Below, in pieces: positions 35,464 through 44,662 of a DNA stretch of 64,000 nt. Under the pieces are notes generated by a model. The model searched no databases, had not been told where the DNA came from, and worked only from the letters and a program-made list of their open reading frames with translations. A program made the translations under genes and the position numbers. Within the stretch, counting starts at the first letter, position 1; the number at the start of each line of letters is the position of its first letter. Source of the stretch: Ctenosaura bakeri (lineage: Eukaryota; Chordata; Lepidosauria; Squamata; Iguanidae); the NCBI GenBank assembly GCA_948474755.1, contig CAOLHI010002114.1, forward strand, positions 124,001 to 188,000. The letters are read 5' to 3'.

Positions 35464-35582
35464 GAGAGATTATGACTTCCCCACAGTTACTCAGTATGTT
35501 TCCATGGTAGAGTAGAGATTCAAACTATGCTCTCCCAGAATCCTAGCCTAATGCTGAAGCCACTATGCTATACAGACTCTTT
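35464..35582 (-). mobile_element. Sauria-type SINE head and body
   Basis: The plus strand contains GTAGAGATTCAAACTATGCTC, CCTAGCCTAATGCTGAAGCC and ACTATGCTATACAGACTC, the reverse complement of the tRNA-like head. The tail is absent and BovB sequence abuts it. Confidence 0.65.
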
Positions 35583-36550
35583 TATTTGTGTAATTTTCCT
35601 AATTTTAAACAGGTTTTCCTCATTGACTAAAGAACAATTCTGCATATGTTTAAAATTATGTGTATTTTACCTATTCATAGTTCTGCACACTTTATTTCTT
35701 GGAAGTGTCTTGTAAGCATTACACTTATGTAGATGCTTAAAGCACAACATGCATTTTCTTGTAACAAATCTTGGGAGGTACAAAAATGCTCATTTTGTGG
35801 ATTACAGAGCTCTGAAGAGCTACATTTCCTGGGCTTTGTGGCACCTAGGAAGTGGCCATTCCCACAGTCTACAACCCAGGAAAGGAAGCTTTGTGCTTAA
35901 GTTACACAGTCTTTCTAAACAGAAGTAACTAACTGTATCCCAATAACTGCACTATTTCTTAATCAGGGTACCACTCACAGTTCACACTGACATTTTCTAT
36001 TAACCAGCCTCAGGGTCCAAAACTCATAAAATGCATATGAAAAATAGTGTCCAGCCTTTAACACTTTGCCACTGCCCAGAAGTCACTGATGTCTTAAGAG
36101 CTGGCTTAGGTTTCTAGATTTCATGTGTTAGCTCAAGGCTGGAAGCAGGACTGCAAATTTTTGAAGTTTCATGTCATCAACTCCAGGCAAAAGACAAGGG
36201 CTGAATGCAAATTTTTGCCAAGAGTTCTATACCAACCACATGTCTGTGTTTATCTTCCCTTAGGGGGAAAAAAAGACCTGTATTCTCCTAGCTAGCCATG
36301 AAGCTTGCTTCGATTTGCAATGCTTAATTGATTTTAATCAAGTTGTTGCAACTTGCAAAAACTCCAAGGGGTTGGTATAATAATCAACCAAGCTTCCTCC
36401 CTCTGTGACATCACCAGGGCCTACTCTTAAGGGCTTGCTGCTGCTGTTGCTGTTGTTGTTGTCATCGTCGTCATCATTATTTCCCAATGTAGGATTCAAG
36501 ACTAACACATAGTTTAAAATTCACACCATACTAAAGTTAAGAAGCAATTT
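35583..36550. other. no recognisable feature; short TTG/TCG simple repeat
   Basis: Anonymous sequence. A GCTGCTGTTGCTGTTGTTGT and CATCGTCGTCATCATTATT simple repeat lies at 36434-36481. Confidence 0.4.
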
Positions 36551-36746
36551 TGTTGTTGTTGTAGGCCTTCAAGTCATTTCCAACTTATTGCAACTCTAAT
36601 GTGAACCTATCATGGGGTTTCATGGGGTCTGAGAATGTGTGAGACACCCAAGGTCACCCAGTGGATTTCTATGGCTCAGTCAGGAATCAAGCCGTGGCCT
36701 CCAGGGTTGCAGGTCAACACTCAAACCACTACACCGAGCTGGCTTT
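36551..36746 (-). mobile_element. Sauria-type SINE, full length
   Basis: Tail (TTGTTGTTGTAGGCCTTCAA, CATTTCCAACTTATTGCAAC), body (GTGAACCTATCATGGGGTTT), and the tRNA-like head (AGGTCACCCAGTGGATTTCT, CAACACTCAAACCACTACAC). This is one of the most complete copies, in minus orientation. Confidence 0.9.
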
Positions 36747-36927
36747 CAAGAGGAGTGTCTCCTGGCAAATTTTGCAGGTTGGAGGGGTTGGATTACCCCT
36801 CACCCAGGTTGGATTACCCCTCACATCGAAGGAGAAATGGCACCTCATTGCATAGTAAGGATGGAAAGAATATTCAAAAATACTAGTAAAAATAAACAAA
36901 CATGTTTTTCAAGTGTTAAAAAACCTT

Positions 36928-37024
36928 GGCCATTTCCGCACTAGACTGTTATAGTGCTATTATTCCACTTTCAACATCCTATGGAACTCTGGAGTTTGCA
37001 GTTTAGGGAGGGGCAGAAATGGCC
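36928..37024. mobile_element. GGCC-family MITE, 97-bp internally deleted copy
   Basis: The left arm is complete (GGCCATTTCCGCACTAGAC through GTTTAGGGAGGGGC), then it jumps straight to the right terminus AGAAATGGCC. CTT flanks both sides (36925-36927 and 37025-37027). So it is a solo-arm derivative with a proper TSD, not a random fragment. Confidence 0.85.
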
Positions 37025-37095
37025 CTTGACAAGCAGAATCCTGATAAGATATTTGCATTTCAGAACTCATTCTGTGCACAATTTGTGCATAGTTG

Positions 37096-37318
37096 CTTTG
37101 CACAGAAAACAACGTATTCTGTGCAGAAAGCAGTATTTCTAAGCAGAAATATTATTTCCGGCACAGAAAATGCTGATTTCTGTACAGAAAAGGCTGCAAT
37201 TTGAGATTTATTCTCTGCAAAAAAAATTTGTGTGATTGATTTGTACAGAAACAACATTTTCTATGCAGGAAACAGCATAATACTGTTTTCTGCACAGAAT
37301 ATGAAGGTTTCTGTGCAC
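37096..37318. repeat. array of about ten TTTCTGTGCAGAAA-type palindromes
   Basis: Degenerate 14-16-bp palindromes occur every 20-30 bp: near 37096, 37116, 37134, 37155, 37176, 37239, 37256, 37285 and 37307. The spacers are A/T-rich and not conserved. The array stops 14 bp before the TSD of the hAT element at 37340, so it belongs to the target site. Confidence 0.8.
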
Positions 37319-37784
37319 AACAATTACATGTGAATTTTGTAGGGATGGAATGAATCCAGAATTTTCCAAATCCAAGTCCAAATCCCTGAAAGGTTCTGGG
37401 AATTCATGAATCTCACAAATCTCGAAGCTTTCAAATCTTTTTTTTTAAAAAAAAGGGTTTAAAAAGCAAGGGAAAGAAAGCACTTCTACTGAAAAGTGTT
37501 TTGAAGCAGAATTTGACTTCTTTGTTTAATGAAAAATAATTTAAATAATAGTTTTCACTTTCAGGAAAACATACTCATATGCTTCTTATTAAGAAGATAC
37601 AAATGCAATTCACATGTTCATCTACTACATGAAATACATAACTCCTGCATTTTGATTCTTTCCACAAAATTAAGAAGAATCAAAACATGTTACTTTTAAA
37701 CTTGTAAGAGTTCCTGCCTGAACTGTTTCAGGGCAATGTAAACAAACAAACAAAAAAATAGCTGAAACCTTTAACACAGAATTT

Positions 37785-39790
37785 TGTTCAAAAACACCAG
37801 CATTCTAACTCACTCTGGGCCAAGCCTACTGAGTTTTTATCAGCTATGACACCTGATGTGCTCAAGAGTCTTTCTGACATTACTGTCAATGGTGGTGTGA
37901 TCAGGAACATTTTGGATAGTTTCCTCAAATTGGGATGTTTTTGGTTGTCCTTCCAGTACTTGAAGATGTCCACAGATGGTAGAAGCAGTGGTTCTGACAA
38001 TTAGGCATTGATTTCATCTTCAGAAGACAAAGTGCAACTCTCATCACTTGAGCATCAGTTGAGCATAGTGACTACACACACTATGAACTCCTTCTGGTTC
38101 ACTTGACAATGCTGGAGTGGTGTCTCTTTGCCTTTCTTGTGATGACTGCAGCTCAGTGACATCTGTTTGTAAATGAAGATCAGAAAATTCCATGGCCAAT
38201 GTTGATTTCACTTGGTCAAGGTATTCTTTGCTCAAAACGACACTGGCTTTGAAGTAGGAATCCAGGAGAGTTCCAAGAGCATACAGTTTTTCCGTCTCCA
38301 CAGACTGATAGCATCGCTTCAGAGATGTCAGCAAGTCATTTTGGAAACCCTGGGCAGAACCTAAGGTTGATTTGAAGTTCTGGAGAGTAAAAGTGGTGCT
38401 ATTCACTAAAGGAATTATTTCTGAAATGGTCACTTAACTGGAACTGGCCACAAATGTTGCTCTATCAAACACATCTAGGAGTCGCATCACTTCTTCTATA
38501 GTGGTCCATTGTCGAGCGGTCAGATCCACCTGGAAAATCAACTCTGAAGCAGACAGTAAAACAGCTTGCTTTTGTGCCATGAGACGATTGAGCATGGGAT
38601 GCTGAGAATTCCATCTAGTTGGTTCATCTTGTATCAACCAATGGGGTTTCGTGCCTAGCTTGGCTTGAGAAGCTCATAACACTTTCATGGCTTTAGAGGA
38701 GTGCTTGAAATGTCCCACAATACTTCAGCAGGTGGACATGATCCCCTTAATTTCAGTCTTGTTCAGTAAGCCATCTTTGAGAACTAATTGAAAGGTGTGA
38801 GCAAGGCAGGGCAAATGGTCAAAGGTACTGTGTTCCAAAGCTACAACTATATTTGGCCCATTGACTGTCATGACACACACAACTTTGTGCAAGAGATTCC
38901 ATTCTTTCAAAGCGGTGGTGATGAAGCTTCTATCACAGAAGCTGTATGGGAAACCTCTGCAAAGGGAATGCATTCTAAGCACAAGTGATGGTACTCAAAG
39001 TTGTCATTTATGAAGTGAACTGTCAAACTGAGGTAATTATCACAACTTATTGAGGTCCACATGTCAGTTGTTACTGCAACAGAGGCAGTGTTCTCTAAAA
39101 GATTCTCCACATTTCTTTTTTCCTCTTCATGCATCTCTGGAATCTTAGGCAAAGTGTTTCCTGCCTTAGATGCTGTACCATAGCTCAAGGTGGCTTATCA
39201 ACTTTCTGAAGTCTTCCACTATGCCTTACGCATATCTTCCGCTATGGACAATGGCTGGTTATCTTTGCAGATCATTTCGGCAACCAACTTTGTGATGGCT
39301 TTAGTTCTTCTGTCTCAGGCTTGAAACTCTGAGTGGTGTATATGAATGCTTTCAGAGTCGGTTGGAAAGAAGATGCTGTCTTGCATTTCACAGGGGTGAT
39401 CCCAAAGTATTTAGTTCTCCAAAGAAGGAAGCTGCTGAACTTGGACTAGGACTTGAAGGAACTGGTGCGAGAGTCCTAATAACAGCTATATCATTTGTGT
39501 CAGTACTGTCTTCATGTTGGGACTCTGCTCTGAAAGTCACAGCAGGACTTAAGCATGAAGCTGGAGTCACTGTGGATGGTGCACTTCTACCTTTCAGTTC
39601 TTGAAGTTGGGCTGAATGTTGGGTTCTGTTGTGTTTCTACATAGCTGAAGTAGTATGTGAGCCTTTCCCTCTGGATATATTTGCAGAATACAGAGCGCAA
39701 CAGGCATAATTCTCATTACATGTAATTTGGCAGTAGCTCCAGATGTTGGAGGATGCTCAAGATGATGCCATTTCCTGGATTGACACTTAC
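37785..39790 (-). pseudogene. hAT transposase with BED zinc finger, broken
   Basis: Read on the minus strand from high to low coordinates. A BED-type zinc finger remnant lies near 39610-39720 (NYACCALYSANISRGKG, then a WKHNRTQH Cys/His end). A linker follows, then AEMICKDNQPLSIAEDMRK (near 39220-39280) and the catalytic core with TTDMWTS (the Asp codon at about 39063-39065), CLAHTFQL (near 38800) and DEPTRWNSQHPML (38590-38640). The C-terminal hAT dimerisation domain is at 37788-38000 (DIFKYWKDN, PLTVMSERLLSTSGVI). At least three frameshifts and several stops separate the pieces. The intact protein would be about 600-650 residues. Because it sits between hAT ends with a TSD, it is a transposon gene, not a host ZBED gene. 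Confidence 0.92.
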
Positions 39791-40063
39791 AAAACAAAAC
39801 AAAAAAGCAAGGATAATCTTAGGCAAGACACACTCTGTCAGCCTTAGCAAAAGCCTAGGCAAAGGCAAACCTTCCTCTGAAGAAATCTGGCCAGGACAAT
39901 TGTCATAGTTTTGCCTCAGGATCTCCCCAGATTGAAAATGACATGAATACCCTTTCTAGACAGGCAGGAAAATGTGGATAAATCCCACATTTTCCTGCCT
40001 GTGTAAACAGGACCACATACTACAGTACAAAGATAATCCAGGTCAAAGCTGATTTATTTATTT

Positions 40064-40206
40064 TTTTGCATAACTCCTTCTGACATCCTGGGGTTTGTAG
40101 TTTGGTGATGCACCAGCACACTTTGGCAGAGAAGGCTGTGACACCTTTTAAAACTACAAACCCCAGAATTTGCAAGACAGCTTTGCAAGGGAGCTATGCA
40201 AAGGAA
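40064..40206. mobile_element. Nested fold-back element in the hAT
   Basis: Inverted arms TTGCATAACTCC / GGAGCTATGCAA (outer) and CCTGGGGTTTGTAGTTT / AACTACAAACCCCAG (inner) enclose about 60 bp. The ends are approximate and no TSD is assigned. Confidence 0.6.
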
Positions 40207-40224
40207 TCTTTCAGCTGTCCTTGA

Positions 40225-40345
40225 AATCTCAAGAAGACTGTACCTTCCAGTCAAGTCTCAAGTCCTGCAAGATATTTCAAGTCAAGCCTCAAGTCCAGTC
40301 TCAATTCTGCACCCTGCAGTCTCCAGTCAAGTCTCAAGTCCTGCA
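40225..40345 (+). repeat. CAAGTC-word repeats in the hAT (continue 40695-40815)
   Basis: The words CAAGTC, CCAGTCTCAA and AAGTCCTGCAA recur eight or more times across the two halves, interrupted by a GC-rich insert. Comparable repeats lie in both ends of the hAT at 56780-58576. They could be subterminal transposase-binding repeats; that is inference. Confidence 0.7.
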
Positions 40346-40370
40346 ACAAAGATGGCACTTAAAAAAAAAA

Positions 40371-40691
40371 GCCAGCATGCTTTTTAAAAGCCTGTTTTTA
40401 CAGGTTTTTCAAAAGCATGGAGCGCGCCGTGCCACTCCGTTCCTGCACTCCAGTGCAGATTTGCAGGCTCGCACCAGTGTGAGCCTGCAGATCTGCCGGG
40501 GGTGGGCTTTAGGCTGGCAAGCTTCAGCGGTTGGGGAGCCTCCACCAACCGGAAGCCGCCATTTTGGACGCTGGAGCAGTGCGGAGCAACGAGCTCGCAC
40601 TGCTCCTCGGCAGGACGGACCCAAACGGACCCACCAAAAAGCCAGTGAGTAGCGGCAGGGAGCGTTTCCCTCGCCGCGTGCAGAAAGGGCC
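40371..40691. mobile_element. GC-rich MITE inserted in the CAAGTC repeats
   Basis: The right end (GCGTGCAGAAAGGGCC) matches the terminus of the Harbinger-like family at 58289. It contains a strong hairpin (GCAGATTTGCAGGCTCGCAC and its complement, 40457-40497). The left end is decayed, so the left boundary is approximate. The CAAGTC repeat continues on either side. Confidence 0.55.
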
Positions 40692-41137
40692 CCAGTCTCA
40701 ATTCTCTACCCTCAAATCCAGTCTCAAGTCCTGCAAGGGACTTTCAAGTCAAGTGCCTAGTCCAGTCTCAGTAATTCCCAATCCTTACCCTCCAGTCTCA
40801 AATCAAAAGAATAGAGATTAATTATATTACCTTGCAGAGGAAGGCAGCGTGAGTGGGCACAGGCAGCACAAGCAGGCAAAAGAAGCAGCCCTGGCCACAG
40901 GCAGCCTCCAACACGTGTGCACAGCTTTATGCTACAATTTTCGCACTGCCAGGAGCCTCCTGGCCAGTCAGGCTTTTGGCAGGCCCCAGAGGCACCAATT
41001 TTAAAAAGTTAAAACCAAATTTGGTTGGTGGATTCGAAAGATTAGGTTTGCCATTTTGGTATGAGGATTCAGAATTGCAAATCTTCGAATCCTCGCTGAG
41101 GATACAAGGATTTGGTTGGCCCATCCCTAGAATTTTG

Positions 41138-42560
41138 CATAGAGTAGATCCTGAGTTGAAAATAGACTTTGAAAACTCTGTGGCTTTTGAAGAGTTTTTC
41201 CAGTGGGAAGTAAATTGTCAAAATTACTCTTTGCTACCTCCACAAGAAACCTAGTGAAGAATTATACCCCTATTACATAGTATCACACCAGTGGGCTCTG
41301 TGGAGACAAAAATAGCAGCACCCATGTCCAAGCCTGAGCCCCAGAAAAACAGACTGAAAAGCACACTCCTCCCCATTTTGCTTCCTGCAAATGAAGCTGT
41401 GAGATTGCAGAATGGGGAGTTATTTCAGCTCAGGCTGATCTCACTCAGACTAACACAGGGTGTAAAGACATCTAAATCAAACTCTATGTTCTAGCTTCTG
41501 TATAAGACTGTCAGCCAAGTATGCATAACTCACAGGAGCCTTAAATGAATTAGATTGTAATTTTATCTGTATTCTGACAAGGCTCAGTGTTAAAAGCATA
41601 CAGACTTTGGGACAGAAATAAAAGAAAGAGAAATGTTTTCATTTCTGAGAGCCCTAGTACTGAAATTTCATTATGGGCCCAGTAGGAAATCATCCAAATG
41701 AATACAAGTCAGGCAGCACATTACTATGAATTTTAAAGGGTATTTATCCATTGCAACTTTGTCATCAAATATTGCCTGTGGCCTATGGTTATTGTCACTG
41801 TGCATTTACATTTCAATTGGAGAAAAAGACACCTTCTTTTTGTCTTCTCTGATTAACATTTTGAAGCTCTGTAATTTTCTTGCTGTTTGGAGAAACAAAG
41901 CACCCAGGCTCGCAGAGAAAATCCATTCAGCAAGATATAAATATTTGCTATTCAGAAAACCTCAATGAGGGTTTAGTTATTTTAAAACTAAAAAAAATGG
42001 AAAAGAAAATTACTAATAATGATTGGTTTCAGCTAATGAAATGCTTTTATGCAAATAAGTGAACCTTAAATATGACCTGGAAACAAAAGACTGCTTAACA
42101 GTTACTATTAAGCAATACATTAGGAGATCAATTAAACAGAACTTCTTTCTAATGAACAAGCTGTACCACTGTTGCTATGGATACCAGAAAAGAGAAGCCA
42201 TAGCATGCTAATTTATAATTTTAAGTCCTAAAAAGTATTAATGAGTGGTTACTATCTAGTGAGCTGGCAAGCTGGAGAGCACAAACTAAAGATGGCTAAA
42301 ACATGGTTCTGGTCAATTTGGAACTGGCTTTGAAAAACTTAACCACAATTCTCCCAAACGTGGTGAAAAACATCTTGGTCATTCTGAGTCATATTTCTAA
42401 ATACAAATCCCCTATTGTGATTCCTTAACATGCTCCTTCTTCAACACTTCTCCTACCACACATCATTTCCAAGCCACAAACTAACTCTATCCCATTGCCC
42501 CATTGTTCTCCCTCTAACTTTACATAATACCAGTGTAGGGTTGCCAAGTCAGGATCATCC
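41138..42560. other. no recognisable feature
   Basis: About 1.4 kb free of recognisable transposons, AT-rich, with no convincing exon. It is one of the few uninterrupted unique-looking stretches in this half of the window. Confidence 0.45.
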
Positions 42561-43060
42561 CATGCCTTGAGATTTCTGAGCCACACCCTGAGAACTAGTG
42601 ATCAACCTTAGTGATACCCTAGAGTCCCACAGGGCTCAGCATTATCTCCCATGCTATTTAACTTCCATATGAGACTGCTCGAAGAGGTCATCCAGCTTAC
42701 ATATGCAGATTACACTCATCTCTATTACTTCTTTCCACCTCAACCCAAGGAAGCTTTTTTGGTTCTAAACCGGTGTCGTCATCAGTAATGAACTGGATGA
42801 AGGTCAACAAATGGAGACTTATTCCAAGTAAGACAGAGGTGTTTCTGGTCTGTTGAAAAGCAGATTAGGGAATGAGGATTCAGCCCGTGTTAGACGGAGC
42901 TGCACTCTCCCTGAAGCAGTCTGTTAAGCTTTGAGCCTTAAGGCCCAGGTTTCTGTGGTGGCCAGAAGTTCTTTTGCACATTTAAAGCTAGTGTTACGTT
43001 ATACAGTGCAAAGCAGAGAGAAGTGATGCACTGGGAACTCACTTTTTCCAAATTGCGAAG
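42560..43060 (+). pseudogene. L2-like LINE reverse transcriptase fragment
   Basis: VPQGSALSPMLFN (near 42622-42660) and TYADYTHLYY (near 42690-42725, a changed YADD motif) are in the order and spacing of L2/CR1-group reverse transcriptases. SKTEVFLV (near 42828) and a GAALSLKQSV-like block follow. Stops break the frame. Both ends are undefined. Confidence 0.75.
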
Positions 43061-43210
43061 AGGAAATAATTCAGTGGGAAAGCATAAGAAAAACACCAGT
43101 TAGCAGTTAATATGAAAGGCCTCACCTGGGACCCTGGAGAGCTGTTGTTACTCAGTGTAGATAGTCTTGCGTGATCTGATCTGACCTTGCATTTCTTTTG
43201 TCTACTTTCC

Positions 43211-43275
43211 AGAAGAAGAAGAAGAAGAAGAGGAAGAAGAAGAGGCGGCGGCGGAGGAGGAGGAGGAGGAGGAGA
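43211..43275 (+). repeat. (GAA)n-(GCG)-(GGA)n purine-rich microsatellite
   Basis: About six GAA units, mixed GGAAGAAGA, three GCG units and about ten GGA units. Minus-strand Ser/Pro-rich frames here are by-products. Confidence 0.92.
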
Positions 43276-43372
43276 AAAGAAAAAGTCCTGGGTGGAGAAG
43301 AAAACTGACTCCTTGAGCATTCTGATCTGAGCTCAAGTAGAGATGATAATCATCCTGATTTCTGTTTGCAGT

Positions 43373-44209
43373 TGTCAGGAGCCCCGGCGTGGCCGTGCCC
43401 GCCGGCATCTCTGAGGCCGCCTCGGATGCGGTCTCCAGGGTGGAGGAGGACCTGGACGACTCCCTGGATGCCGCGGAGGCCGCCGTCGCCGAGGGGGAAC
43501 GCCCGAATGCCGCGGAGGCCGCCGCCACCAAAGGGAGCGCCTGGACACCACGGAGGCCACTGCCGACACCAGCAGGCCCGCTGGCGGCTCGGAGTGCATC
43601 CCGGTCCCCTCACCGGTGGGCGAGGCGGGCGCGGGCTCGCTGGGGTGGGCGGGTCCCGGGCTCGGTCCTGGGGCACCGCCCACCTGCAGGTCCGACCCAG
43701 AGGAGGCTGCCGCCCCTCCTCCCACGTTTCAGCAGCGGCAGTGAAGCAAGAAGGCTGCCCGCCGGTCCCAGCGTTTGCTGGAATGGCGGCTGCAGGCTGA
43801 GGGCTCCCAGCTGGCTGACAGCTCCCAGCTGTAAGCCCAGCTAAGGGCTCGCAGCTGCGAGCCTGCATCCAGATTGGCTGCCACCGGCTCAGGGACCTAC
43901 TTAGGGCGGGCGATGGGCGGGGGGAGGCACGGAGCAACAACCGTTGGCCCTCCATGTGCCTCCTGCCCGCGACCGGTTCCTGCCCCACCTGCCTATGACC
44001 GCGTCCAGCGTTCCAGCCAGCCAAGACCCCTGCCAGCAACCCGGGTGAAGTAACCCTTCCTTGTTTTCTGTTAAAGCCTGCTGTTTGTTCAAGGCAAAAC
44101 CTGAGTAAAGGACTGTTTTGTGTTACCCCTTTGACTACTGGCTGAAATAAACACGGGCAGGCCCCAGTCGCTTGACCCACGTCCGCTTGACCCCAGCCCG
44201 CCGCTGACA
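43373..44209 (+). mobile_element. CpG-rich solo LTR, 837 bp, perfect 5-bp TSD
   Basis: The block starts TGTCAGGAGCCCCGG and ends CCGCCGCTGACA, so the termini TGTCAG/CTGACA are exact inverts. GCAGT stands on both sides (43368-43372 and 44210-44214). A polyadenylation signal AATAAA is at 44146-44151 in a U5-like position. It contains two copies of a 30-40-bp repeat (ATGCCGCGGAGGCCGCCG, near 43467 and 43508). CpGs are abundant, in contrast to the rest of the window, which suggests a young or unmethylated insertion. Frames of up to 276 codons on both strands come from the GC content. No virus gene is present. Confidence 0.93.
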
Positions 44210-44540
44210 GCAGTCATGGGAGAAACACATTTGGACAAACACATATAGTTGGAGTATTGCTGACTTGTTGGTGTCTCACTGTTTTCCTTATGTGGACAAC
44301 AACGAAAACAAGCCTACTGTTCAGGAGTCAGAGTTTGAATTTAGCAGGTTAAGGAATCAAGTCTACAATTAATTAATGCTTTTCATGCCTGTGCCCAAAG
44401 GTGCATTATAACTATGAGCTACATCACTTTGACAAGAGGATGTCAAATAGAGAAAAACAAACTGAAAGTGATCAAGCAAATAGCAATTATAATTTCTCCA
44501 CTTGAGTTGCAAAAGTGCACAGCAGTAGATTTTCCCATCA

Positions 44541-44662
44541 GCCTATATTTCAAAGGAAGGAACTGGCAATGCCATGTCTGAACATTCCTTGCCTAAGAAA
44601 ACCATATGAAATTAATGGGATTGCCATGAGTCAACAGGCAACTAGAAGGCACATGCATACAC
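44541..44662 (+). mobile_element. SINE 3' body and tail
   Basis: CAAAGGAAGGAACTGGCAAT, GCCTAAGAAAACCATATGAA, GGGATTGCCATGAGTCAACA and ACTAGAAGGCACATGC follow the tail of the second SINE type (the 5S-headed one seen at 51428-52035). The head is absent. Confidence 0.75.

Larger units (their letters stand above)
37340..41129 (-). mobile_element. Ac-like hAT DNA transposon, 3.79 kb, both ends present
   Basis: The ends are TAGGGATGGAATGAATCC and GGTTGGCCCATCCCTA, inverted copies. The TIR TAGGGATG matches the TIR of maize Ac (established knowledge). The 8-bp TSD GAATTTTG is perfect at 37332-37339 and 41130-41137. It carries a broken transposase gene on the minus strand, repeats of CAAGTC words at 40225-40345 and 40695-40815, and at least two nested short elements. 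It looks like an autonomous element that has decayed. Confidence 0.95.

Noticed and set aside
37096..37318. CRISPR-like array of short repeats
   Set aside because: The units are degenerate palindromes with irregular A/T-rich spacers in a vertebrate-type genome with LINEs; no cas genes are present.
37785..39790. Host ZBED-family gene
   Set aside because: The frame is broken at least three times, and hAT ends with a perfect TSD enclose it.
43350..44180. Frames of 276, 151 and 144 codons on both strands
   Set aside because: They lie inside the GC-rich LTR, overlap each other on opposite strands and are Pro/Ala/Arg-rich by composition.
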